DNA from: CAYRTV01 sp964505785
GTDB taxonomy: Bacteria; Acidobacteriota; Aminicenantia; Aminicenantales; Aminicenantaceae
Assembly: GCA_964505785.1 (NCBI GenBank)
Contig: CAZDJZ010000007.1
Location: 47,943 to 111,942 of the forward strand
Reading direction: 5' to 3'
DNA: 64,000 nt
This document shows positions 36,402 to 44,845 of the stretch, piece after piece. Made by a program: the position numbers and the translations under genes. The notes under the pieces were generated by a model. It ran no database searches and had not been told where the DNA came from. It saw nothing but the letters and a program-made list of their open reading frames with translations. Every line of letters begins with the position of its first letter. The first letter of the stretch is position 1.

Positions 36402-37406
36402 CTACTTATTAAAGGAAAACCGGATAACCTTTCTTAATCTGGTTTCGCCGGTTTGGTTTATCAAAGTTGCGAAAAAGCTGTTTTTCCCCTGTTTTAGTTT
36501 CCGGATGGACTCCGCATCATCTATGACAAACGGAATTTCCATTTTGTAGCTTTCCTTCTTGTTTTTTTTCAATTGTTCTTCCGGAATCCGGACTTCAAAT
36601 GATTCTTTATAGTCCCAGATCAGATCCCCTTTAACATCATTGAGTTCAAGCTGAAGAGACAAGGTCGTCGCTAAATCTTCGCCTTCTTCGGTGAACCACA
36701 TATTGGCATAGGGAATTCCAAAATCCAATGTTCCGCTGAGCCGCTCGTCATTTCCTTCAATGTCCTGAATCGACCAATTAAAACTAAAAAAACCTTCCCT
36801 GCCGGTAATGGTCTGCTGGGCATCCGCCTGGGCACGGCTGAGGTGGTGCATATACATTAAATTGATTTCTCTTAGCCCGGTCAGATCATATGTGACCAGA
36901 TTATATGAACCAGTACAAGTCCGGTCAACAAAGACAACCGGGAAATTGCCGTAATACCAGGTTTCCTGGCACCTGCCTGAATAGCTTTGAGGATAGGTGA
37001 TTCTATCCATAGGCGGCCCGAATAGAATATAAATCCGGCCCCGGTCTGTCAGCCAGCCCGGACGCCCTTCGCTGATAAATATGTCATTAGCCCGTTCAAT
37101 CCGGTTATAATATTCCATTCGAAATTCATTTTCCTCGGTTGTTGGGTCCGGATCCCGTTTTTCCCAGAATTCACGGATAAATTCATCTTTGTCTTCGTCC
37201 GGAAGCTCCAGGAAAAGACGTTTTTCTTTATTTGAAATGATATACCGGACCTTGTTGATAAAGTCTTCATGATCGGGAGACAACTGCTTTTCCAGATTAT
37301 AATAATGACAGGATACCGTCATCCAAACCGCTGCGGCGATTCCCAAGAATAAAACCCAGCGGAGAACCCGATGCCTTGCTAATTTATTTTTTATATGCTG
37401 ATTCAT
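36402..37406 (-). CDS. GWxTD-domain lipoprotein
   Basis: A 334-residue protein with a membrane or lipoprotein signal (VLFLGIAAAVWMTVSC). The GWxTD core is GWLTDRGRIYILFGPP, preceded by the family's FWEKRDPDPTTEENEFRMEYYNRI segment. C-terminal beta strands (SFEVRIPEEQ, EIPFVIDDAES) look Ig-like. GWxTD proteins are abundant in Acidobacteriota and Aminicenantes-like genomes and have no settled function. It overlaps the end of the larger GWxTD/TPR gene by 4 bases and is therefore translated with it. Confidence 0.88.
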   Translation of the reverse strand: MNQHIKNKLARHRVLRWVLFLGIAAAVWMTVSCHYYNLEKQLSPDHEDFINKVRYIISNKEKRLFLELPDEDKDEFIREFWEKRDPDPTTEENEFRMEYYNRIERANDIFISEGRPGWLTDRGRIYILFGPPMDRITYPQSYSGRCQETWYYGNFPVVFVDRTCTGSYNLVTYDLTGLREINLMYMHHLSRAQADAQQTITGREGFFSFNWSIQDIEGNDERLSGTLDFGIPYANMWFTEEGEDLATTLSLQLELNDVKGDLIWDYKESFEVRIPEEQLKKNKKESYKMEIPFVIDDAESIRKLKQGKNSFFATLINQTGETRLRKVIRFSFNK

Positions 37407-39475
37407 CTTTTTTTCTCCTTCAGGATTTCCAGGTTCTTTTTGATTTCAGGTTGATTGGTGTTGATCTCCAATGATTTCTCCCAGGCGGCCTGGGCTTCCA
37501 CTAAATTTCCCGCCTGAAAATAACATTCCCCGATAACATTGAGAAGCGCGGCATTCAATCCATGCTCAGATATCGCCTCATTAAAAACCTTGATTGCTTT
37601 GTTCATTTCTCCCCGGTATTGATAGGATTTACCCAGAATGAAATAAACTTCATAAGCAGGATTTTCTTCTCTTTCCATGACAGGTGTAAGCAGCGGTTCT
37701 ACTTCAGCATATTCCTTGCGATTCATATATACCCGCGCCAAGCTAAGTGATATGGTATTCGAGTCCGGCTCTTTTTGGTAAGCAGCCTGCATGTATTGCA
37801 TCGCTTTATCCATATCACCTTTATTAAAATACTGGGTGCCTAAGACATAATCGTACATCGGATCTTCCGTCCCAGCCAGAAGCTGGTTGTAAATCCAGGG
37901 ACGGGGAATATTTTCAACATGAGTGAGATCAAACTCATCCCTTCCTGAAAAAACTTTTTGGTCATTTAATTGGAAATCCACTTCCACGACATAATGGGCC
38001 GGGGTGAAATCCTGAAGAGAAAGCTGTTCGATTATAAGGGGAAGATTTTCATATCCACTGACATTCCGGGTAAAAGACTGAAATTCTTCGTCGTTCTTCA
38101 ATAAGGTATATTTGAGTATTCCTTGCTCCTTTTGTAACGGAGACAGCCCATGAAGCTGAAAAATTATGACCAATTTATCCGTCCTTAGAAAAATGCGATT
38201 GGCCTGAAAGTGAATCTGATATTCACCGGCTTGAAAGGGACGTATCCGGTTTTCCCGGGTCGGTTTGTCCGCAAGATCATAACCCAGCAGCAGAGAGGTC
38301 ATCTGCAGCTTATCGTCTTCATCAGGAATAATCAATTTCCTTTCCAAGGTCGTAAATTCCTTGGAAATCTCATTCTTCAGCATAATCGTCAGATCATATT
38401 TCCCGGGAATCAGAGGAAACATGTCCCGGATGCTAATGGGACGGTGACTGACCTGTTTGATCTGTTCTTCAGAAAATTCAAGAGGAATCGTTCTGTCAAA
38501 TTGATAAATAATCGTATCTTCCTCATCTTTAACCGTTCCATTCAGCTGAAGGGTCGTATAATATTTATTTTCGTACATATTAACGGAAAGTCTTTCCGGT
38601 TCCAGAGCATAATTCACTAAGTATAGATTTTCGGATTCTTTTGATATGGAAACAAAACCGTCGCTGTCCATATAATTGGCTGTGTATTCAACCTCCACGC
38701 TATCCTTGTATTCAAGAAACTTTTCGGCATAACGGTCCTTAATTTCCCGGACCGGAGTGGATTCTACACGGTTGACCAGCATATCCGAGGACATGCTGGG
38801 CCGGCCCATTGACAAATTCCGCTCGCCCGGAATTAAGGTCAAAGACACTTCCGCAAGGGCAGGATCCACATTCATGAGCTGCTCATAGGCGGCCATATAA
38901 TTGGATTGGTCCCCGTCGTAAGATGTCAATAAACCCTGAGGTCCATCCGTAAGCGGACTGTAGAGCTTGTATTCCCCGACTCCGCCGTCCTGAAAAAAAA
39001 CCAAATTGAACCCCGGAGGGAGACCCTTATCGGTCATTCCCTGATAAAACCAGACTTCGGTAGGGTATACCTGATTTTTTCCCTCAAACCTTTGTATATC
39101 ATTGGGTTCACCCAAGATGATATACATTCGGCCCCTATCTGTCCGCCATCCCTCTTTAGGAGCACTTCGTCCAAAAAAATGGTTTACGTAGTTTATCCGG
39201 CGGAAATGTTCTTCACGGAATTCATTCTTTTCGGTATTCATCGTCGGATCTCTTTGTTTCCAAAAAGCTTCGATGAACAAATCCCGTTCCCTGTCGCTGC
39301 TCAGTTTTAAAAACACTTCCTTTTCCAAGGGAGAAATAATATAAACGACTTCTTTTTCCAGCCACTCCCGGTGGCGTTGGGAAAGTTCTTTTACCGAATC
39401 TGAATAAACAGATAAACATAAAGCAGATGCAAGCAATAGCAATGCAATGCTTTTTTTTATTATTCGAACAGCCAT
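37403..39475 (-). CDS. GWxTD-domain protein with C-terminal TPR repeats
   Basis: A 690-residue exported protein (signal IALLLLASALCLSVYS). The GWxTD domain covers about residues 30-190, with FWKQRDPTMNTEKNEFREEH and EGWRTDRGRMYIILGEP. A beta-rich middle (LTMLKNE-like strands, RKLIIPDEDD) follows, and about four TPRs lie after residue 545 (GTQYFNKGDMDKAMQYM, GKSYQYRGEMNKAIKVF, GECYFQAGNLVEAQAAW). It is the first gene of the three-gene GWxTD/TPR group. Function is unknown; the pairing with another GWxTD protein suggests they work together in the envelope. Confidence 0.87.
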   Translation of the reverse strand: MAVRIIKKSIALLLLASALCLSVYSDSVKELSQRHREWLEKEVVYIISPLEKEVFLKLSSDRERDLFIEAFWKQRDPTMNTEKNEFREEHFRRINYVNHFFGRSAPKEGWRTDRGRMYIILGEPNDIQRFEGKNQVYPTEVWFYQGMTDKGLPPGFNLVFFQDGGVGEYKLYSPLTDGPQGLLTSYDGDQSNYMAAYEQLMNVDPALAEVSLTLIPGERNLSMGRPSMSSDMLVNRVESTPVREIKDRYAEKFLEYKDSVEVEYTANYMDSDGFVSISKESENLYLVNYALEPERLSVNMYENKYYTTLQLNGTVKDEEDTIIYQFDRTIPLEFSEEQIKQVSHRPISIRDMFPLIPGKYDLTIMLKNEISKEFTTLERKLIIPDEDDKLQMTSLLLGYDLADKPTRENRIRPFQAGEYQIHFQANRIFLRTDKLVIIFQLHGLSPLQKEQGILKYTLLKNDEEFQSFTRNVSGYENLPLIIEQLSLQDFTPAHYVVEVDFQLNDQKVFSGRDEFDLTHVENIPRPWIYNQLLAGTEDPMYDYVLGTQYFNKGDMDKAMQYMQAAYQKEPDSNTISLSLARVYMNRKEYAEVEPLLTPVMEREENPAYEVYFILGKSYQYRGEMNKAIKVFNEAISEHGLNAALLNVIGECYFQAGNLVEAQAAWEKSLEINTNQPEIKKNLEILKEKKR

Positions 39476-39949
39476 ATTTAATTGCTCCCTGTTTATTAAA
39501 ATTTCACATACCCAGGCTGATTAAACCAGGTTAGTGAATTAATTGTTATTATACCAAACCTTCCTCAGGGCAGTAAGGAAGGTTCACATATATAAACAAT
39601 TATTTATTCACTTTCGTTACATAAAGCCGCATGTTGGGCGGTTTCCGGTCACCGCGAGCGAGAAAAATGATCCCATATGTCATTCCCCGGGCAGAACGAC
39701 GCAGAAATCTTAGACTGCATTGTTATGCTCGCTGCGCTCACGTTCATCGCGTTCTTCGCGTTCCTTAAGTCTATTCGGTCTGTTCCGTCGGCTCGCTTCG
39801 TTCGCATGTTCATTGCAGTCTGCCTTGATATGATTTGCAGATTTGAGCTTTAAGATTTGAGATATTCAGAGCAGAATGAGATCTTTCTGGTGATTACACG
39901 CTCCTCCGGATGACCCTGGCGGGTTATTTTTGAACAAATGGTTCAGGTG
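39476..39949. repeat. Repeat-filled gap: inverted C module, B fragments, A end next to tRNA
   Basis: No gene is seen in this 474-base gap. From about 39700 it contains a C module in reverse orientation (CGTTCATCGCGTTCTTCGCG, TCTATTCGGTCTGTTC), an AGATTTGAG tract, and B-type fragments (CTCCTCCGGATGACCC). It ends with TGAACAAATGGTTCAGG (39931-39947), an A-type right end that lies 2 bases from the encoded CCA of the tRNA. Confidence 0.6.
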
Positions 39950-40038
39950 TGGTGCGGAAGGTGGGACTCGAACCCACACGGCCTTTTGGGCCATAAACTC
40001 CTGAGGCTTACGCGTCTACCAGATTCCGCCACTTCCGC
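39950..40038 (-). tRNA. tRNA-Leu (anticodon CAG)
   Basis: Read on the minus strand, the acceptor arms GCGGAAG and CTTCCGC pair fully, with discriminator A and an encoded CCA (39950-39952). The D-loop is GGTAGACGC, the anticodon stem TAAGC/GTTTA holds the loop CTCAGGA with anticodon CAG, a long variable arm (GGCC...GGCC) marks class II, and the T-arm is GTGGGTTCGAGTCCCAC. It decodes CTG. Confidence 0.95.
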
Positions 40039-40271
40039 ACAAAAGCTTCGCGATTTGACATTATAGCGATATATGCAGATGCTGTAAAGTGAAAAGATAC
40101 TTGACAAATATTACATCCGGCGTATCTTTAAAATGCGTGAGCAATTCCCCAAAATTATTCCCAGTAATGAACATCTGTCTTTTTTCCGGACAATACAATT
40201 CTCTGCTTTTATTTTTCCACTCGGCGGGCAACCTAAGTCTAATAAGGTCCCAGCCTTTTTTAGGAGGACAT

Positions 40272-41423
40272 ATGAAATTATTAAACCAGGGACAACTCGA
40301 ATCTCTCTCAAGATTCCGCAGCCGGAAACTTCCCATGATTTCCTTATTTCTCGATACCAGCCGCAACCGTCTTTCCAAGAAAGAGATTCAAATTTCCCTC
40401 AAAAATTTGCTTCAGCATGGAAGGTCGAGGCTGAATCAAATGGATTTTTCCAAATCAGAAAAGGAATTCTTATCAAAGGAACTTGATAAAATCGGCGCAT
40501 ACTGTTCACGCCGTCTTCCCGGTTATAAGTATGTTGGGATGGCGGTTTTCAGCTCTACAAAAGATGATTTCTGGCAAGATTTCGAATTGGTAAAATCCCC
40601 GCGGAATATGATTATTTTTGACCAATCTCCATATGTGCGTCCCCTTTCTGCTGTTCTGGATGAATACCACCGGATTTGTGTTGTTACATCCGATAAAAAA
40701 TCCGCAGCTTGGTATGGCGTGTACATGGGAGAAATCACCCGGCTTGAAACTCTTTCCGGGAAAGATGAGCCCCAGCCGCGGGAATCAGGCCGGGAAGAAT
40801 ATAGTTCCAAGCGGATTGAACGCCATATAAATTCGATTCAGCACAGTCATTTTAAAAAAGCGGCGAAAACCACCTTTGATTTATGGAAACAGCATAAATT
40901 CGAGTGGCTTTTCATGGGAATTCCTGATAAATATGTCCCTGAATTTGAATCCCTTCTGCATCCATATATTAAAAAGAGCATTAAGGCCCGCATTAAAATA
41001 AAGCCCCAAGACTCTATGTCAAAAATCCTATCCAAAACTTTAGAGTTGAAACAAAAATTAAAAGAAGATGAGAGGAATGAAATTGTTAAGCGTTTTATAA
41101 AGGAATCCCATAAAGACGGTCTGGCGGTTGCCGGATTGGAACCAACCCTGAATAAACTGAACCGGGGTGAAATACAAACAATGCTTGTTACCCGATTTTT
41201 TTCTCAGCCGGGGATGCAATGCCCGGAATGCGGTTTTCTTTATCTTACCCGGAAAACCTGTTCCGTCTGCCATAAACCGACAGAAAAAGTTATGGACATC
41301 GTTGACCATGCGGTGGAAAACGCTTTGAACTCAAGCTGCCGGGTCAAGCACATCAGTCCGCCCTCTGATCTGGATGCTTACGGGAAAATCGGCGGTTTTC
41401 TCCGCTATAAAACGACGACCTGA
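40272..41423 (+). CDS. Archaeo-eukaryotic release factor (eRF1/Vms1-like, baeRF) family protein
   Basis: About 383 residues with the domain order of bacterial aeRF1 homologues. An N-terminal VLRF1-like domain (PMISLFLDTSRN) is followed by the central RNase H-like domain (ICVVTSDKKSAAWYGVYMGE), a helical AKTTFDLWKQHKFEWLFMGIP segment, and a C-terminal part with a zinc-ribbon (CPECGFLYLTRKTCSVCHKP). Relatives cleave peptidyl-tRNA on stalled ribosomes or bind ribosomes in hibernation. The ATG at 40272 follows AGGAGG by about 6 bases; the longer open frame upstream is not coding. Its neighbour is tRNA-Leu on the other strand. The A-type end at 41419 supplies its stop codon. Confidence 0.78.
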   Translation: MKLLNQGQLESLSRFRSRKLPMISLFLDTSRNRLSKKEIQISLKNLLQHGRSRLNQMDFSKSEKEFLSKELDKIGAYCSRRLPGYKYVGMAVFSSTKDDFWQDFELVKSPRNMIIFDQSPYVRPLSAVLDEYHRICVVTSDKKSAAWYGVYMGEITRLETLSGKDEPQPRESGREEYSSKRIERHINSIQHSHFKKAAKTTFDLWKQHKFEWLFMGIPDKYVPEFESLLHPYIKKSIKARIKIKPQDSMSKILSKTLELKQKLKEDERNEIVKRFIKESHKDGLAVAGLEPTLNKLNRGEIQTMLVTRFFSQPGMQCPECGFLYLTRKTCSVCHKPTEKVMDIVDHAVENALNSSCRVKHISPPSDLDAYGKIGGFLRYKTTT

Positions 41424-41755
41424 ACTATTGACACACTGTGTCATCCTGAGGGCTGCGAAGCAGACCGCAAGGATCTTGTGCTGCCTCGCCTTAAAGAAGT
41501 GAAGAGTAAATCAAAGATCAAAAAAAATCCAAAGCCGAATAGGAGATCGGGGTCTTTATTTAAATTGAATGGACCGAACAGACTGAATAGACAAAGACAA
41601 ACCTGGAAAGACCCAGATGGACTAATATAAGCTAAAAGAACGCGAAGAACGCGAGCGAAGCGAGCAAGACCGCCTAAGATTCCCGTCGCTGCGCTCCGGG
41701 AATGACATGGGGTCAACCGCAAGCGCGCAGCCAGCCGGGTGAACAGATCGAATTG
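41419..41755. repeat. Repeat mosaic: A end, B half, simple tracts, C module
   Basis: An A end (CCTGAACTATTGA, 41419-41431) provides the TGA of the release-factor-like gene. After it come a B half unit (TGTCATCCTGAGGGCTGCGA), GTGAAGAGTAAATCAAAGATC, the phrase CCGAATAGGAGATCGGGG, TTTATTTAAATTGAATG, CCGAACAGACTGAATAGAC, GAACGCGAAGAACGCG and CCCGTCGCTGCGCTCCGGG followed by AATGACATGGGG. The order is the same as at 27593-27955. No gene is present in the 335 bases. Confidence 0.78.
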
Positions 41756-41758
41756 CGG

Positions 41759-44700
41759 TTATTCCTCTTTAAATGAAACTCTATCAAACAAACTGTAGAG
41801 AATCGGGATAACAAACAGCGTCAGCAGGGTTGTTGCGACAAGGCCGCCGATAACCGCCACAGCCATGGGAGACCGCATCTCCGATCCGGCCGAAGTGGAT
41901 ATGGCCATGGGAACCATTCCCATGATGGTTGTCAATGCCGTAATCAGAACCGGACGCAATCGAACGGTACAGCCTTCAAGAATAGCTTCTTTCTTGTCCA
42001 ATCCCCGGTTTTTCAGCTGATTGATATAATCGATCATAACAATACCGTTATTGACCGCGATTCCAGCCAGGATAATAAAACCTATAAGCGAAATTAAACT
42101 CAGAGTATTTCCGCTAATCAACAAAGCCAGCATCACTCCGACAAGGGCCAAGGGAATAGTAAACATGATGACAAACGGATGCAGAAATGATTCAAATTGA
42201 GACGCCATTATCATATAAACCAGCAGCGTCGCCATCAAGAAAACCAAGATCATCGTCCTGAATGCCTCCTGCATATCTTCATATTGGCCACCGTATTCAA
42301 TAAAATATCCTGTAGGGAGACCGGCATCAATCTCCGTTGTCCGGCTGATGACATCCTCCATAATGCTGCCGAGATCCCGTCCGGCGATATTAGCCGAAAC
42401 AGTCACAACTCTGGCTTGATTTTCCCGGTCGATCTGAACCGGACCTTCGCCTTCGGACACCTCGGCTATCTGATCAAGGCGCACCATGGTGTTCATGGGC
42501 GTGACGACCGGAATATTTTTTATATCCCTTAATTCATCCCGGAATTCCTCCTGCAGCCGCACGCGCACATCGAATTCATCATTACCTTCACGGTAATGAG
42601 TGGCTACCGTTCCGAGAGAAGCCGTTTGAACCGTATTAGCCACCTGCGCAAGTGACAGCCCCATCCGCGAAGCTTTATCCCGGTCAATATTGATTTGATA
42701 TTCCGGCCTGCCTTCCGCCAGGGAATGCGTTACATCACGCAGGCCTTCAACGTCCTGAATCCGCGCGACCACATTATCCGCAATGGACCTCAATCGTTCA
42801 ATTTCATCGCCAAATATCTTCAATTCAACCGGGGCCATGGCACCGCCCATCATCATTTGGCTCATATCAATGGCTTCAAATTTCACATTTTGCAATCGGG
42901 GAAGTTTGAATCTGATTTTTTCCAAAATTTGCAAATCCGACAATTCACGCTCAGACTGATTAACCAAGCCCACCCAAAGCAGCGCCTCATGCGGGCCGGA
43001 TGGAGAAAATCCGCTTCCCGTATCTGCCGGGTCATCCTCTGCTTGGGAGCCGATTTGCGCGGATACGATATCCACTCCAGGCTCTTCCAGCATCAATTTT
43101 TCAACCATGCCAGTAACACGGTTGGTCTCTTCCAAAGCGGTTCCGACCGGCATCTTCACTTGAAGCAGAATCATATCCCGGTCGGATGCAGGCATAAATT
43201 CCGTCCCGACAAACGGAATGATGACAAAAGAGATTAAAAATATTCCCAGTGCTCCGGCTAAAACCCAACCCCGGTGCTTAAGTGCCGTGTGCAGGAGGCT
43301 GCGGTACCGTCCCCTGAATCGTTCAAATTGAACCTTTTTTTTCTTGTGGTTATTTGGACCGTTTTTGTTATTGGCCTTGAAAATCAATGACGCAACCAAG
43401 GGAATAATCGTCAGGGCGACAAACAGCGAGGCAATCAGGGAAAAAGCAATGGCCAATGCTAACCCCCGGGTTAATTTCCCGGTGATCCCGGACGCAAACA
43501 TCATGGGGAAAAAGACGGCGATTGTGGTCAGTGTGGAAGCAGTGATAGCCATACCCACTTCGGAAGCACCTTTTTTTGCGGCATTATCCCGCTTTTGGCC
43601 TTCCTCCAAATGGCGGAATATATTCTCGATCACAACAACCGCGTTATCCACCAGCATGCCGATCCCCAAGGCTAATCCGCCCAGTGTCAGTAAATTAATC
43701 GTATATCCAGCGGCATAAAACGCAATAAATGTCGTGATAATCGACAGGGGAATCGCCAATGCAATGGTGATTGTGGGACGCCAGTTGCGCAGAAAAAGCA
43801 GGATAAAAAAAACGGCCAGAATTCCACCGACCAAGGCATTATTTCCGGTCTGCCTGATCACTTGCTGAATCATATCCGATTGGTCCATGGCCACATAAAA
43901 ATTGATATCTTCAGGAAGATTCTTTTTGATTCTCTTCAGCTCTTCCTTGGCGGCTTCCGCGGTAATAACCGTGTTGGCTCCAGACCGCTTACTAACCATA
44001 AGATAAACTCCGCTTTCCTGCTGAATACGAGCCAAATACCGGGTTTCCTTCAGCGTATCTTCAACAACCGCCACATCGCTTAAATAAATCGGCTGATTGG
44101 ATTCCGTGGAACCCACAACAATACCGCGAATATCATTCAGGGAATCGTACTCACCTTTAGTGCGGATTAAAAATTCCTTATGCCTCTCGACCAAATGGCC
44201 TGCAGGAAGATTCAAATTCTCCATCCGGAGTACTTGTATCACCTGCTGCAGGGACAATTTACGTGACTCCAAAGCCGGCATATCTATATTAACCTGAATT
44301 TCACGGGTTTCGGGAGCAAAAACCTGGGACGATGCCACACCCTCGATTCTTTCAATCCGCATGGCGACTTCTTCTTCGATGATTTCCTTTAGTTCATCGA
44401 CTGGCCGGTCACCGGTCACACCCCAAAAAACGATCGGCATCTGCGAGATATCAAATTTAACCACCATGGGATCGGACGCATCTTCAGGGAGATAACCGGC
44501 ATAAATTCCGATCTGGTCCCGTATATCCTGCGCGGCAAAATCCAGATTGGTCCCCCATTCCAATTCAACCATGATAACTGAAACACCTTCAGACGAAGTC
44601 GAATTAACATTTTTTACACCCGACACTGTATTGACTACCTGTTCCAGAGGCCGGGTTATGGTGTTTTCAATATCTTCCGGGGACACCCCTTGATAGCTCG

Positions 44701-44845
44701 TGATAACTGAAACAGTCGGGAATTCCAGTTCAGGGAAAAAATCCAAGCCCAGCTGGGTATAGGCCAAAATTCCCAGCACAACCACGATCATAACCAGCAT
44801 GGAAGTCGTAACTTTACGGTTAACGGAAAATTCAGGCAGTTTCAT
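41759..44845 (-). CDS. RND-family efflux transporter, inner-membrane pump (HAE1/AcrB type)
   Basis: A 1028-residue protein with the RND plan: helix 1 (TTSMLVMIVVVLGILAY), a large periplasmic loop, helices 2-6, a second loop and helices 8-12. TM4 has the proton-relay acidic residues in GMLVDNAVVVIENIF. Typical flanks are LDFFPELEFPTVSV, QDIRDQIG, and AGIAVNNGIVMIDYINQ in the second half. It exports drugs, lipids or other hydrophobic compounds with proton energy. It lies last in a tetR-tolC-MFP-RND operon; its start overlaps the adaptor stop by 4 bases. Confidence 0.94.
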   Translation of the reverse strand: MKLPEFSVNRKVTTSMLVMIVVVLGILAYTQLGLDFFPELEFPTVSVITSYQGVSPEDIENTITRPLEQVVNTVSGVKNVNSTSSEGVSVIMVELEWGTNLDFAAQDIRDQIGIYAGYLPEDASDPMVVKFDISQMPIVFWGVTGDRPVDELKEIIEEEVAMRIERIEGVASSQVFAPETREIQVNIDMPALESRKLSLQQVIQVLRMENLNLPAGHLVERHKEFLIRTKGEYDSLNDIRGIVVGSTESNQPIYLSDVAVVEDTLKETRYLARIQQESGVYLMVSKRSGANTVITAEAAKEELKRIKKNLPEDINFYVAMDQSDMIQQVIRQTGNNALVGGILAVFFILLFLRNWRPTITIALAIPLSIITTFIAFYAAGYTINLLTLGGLALGIGMLVDNAVVVIENIFRHLEEGQKRDNAAKKGASEVGMAITASTLTTIAVFFPMMFASGITGKLTRGLALAIAFSLIASLFVALTIIPLVASLIFKANNKNGPNNHKKKKVQFERFRGRYRSLLHTALKHRGWVLAGALGIFLISFVIIPFVGTEFMPASDRDMILLQVKMPVGTALEETNRVTGMVEKLMLEEPGVDIVSAQIGSQAEDDPADTGSGFSPSGPHEALLWVGLVNQSERELSDLQILEKIRFKLPRLQNVKFEAIDMSQMMMGGAMAPVELKIFGDEIERLRSIADNVVARIQDVEGLRDVTHSLAEGRPEYQINIDRDKASRMGLSLAQVANTVQTASLGTVATHYREGNDEFDVRVRLQEEFRDELRDIKNIPVVTPMNTMVRLDQIAEVSEGEGPVQIDRENQARVVTVSANIAGRDLGSIMEDVISRTTEIDAGLPTGYFIEYGGQYEDMQEAFRTMILVFLMATLLVYMIMASQFESFLHPFVIMFTIPLALVGVMLALLISGNTLSLISLIGFIILAGIAVNNGIVMIDYINQLKNRGLDKKEAILEGCTVRLRPVLITALTTIMGMVPMAISTSAGSEMRSPMAVAVIGGLVATTLLTLFVIPILYSLFDRVSFKEE

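Noticed and set aside
41441..41722. A 93-codon minus-strand frame in the mosaic at 41419-41755
   Set aside because: It is made entirely of B and C repeat modules that occur elsewhere in other frames and has no ribosome site.
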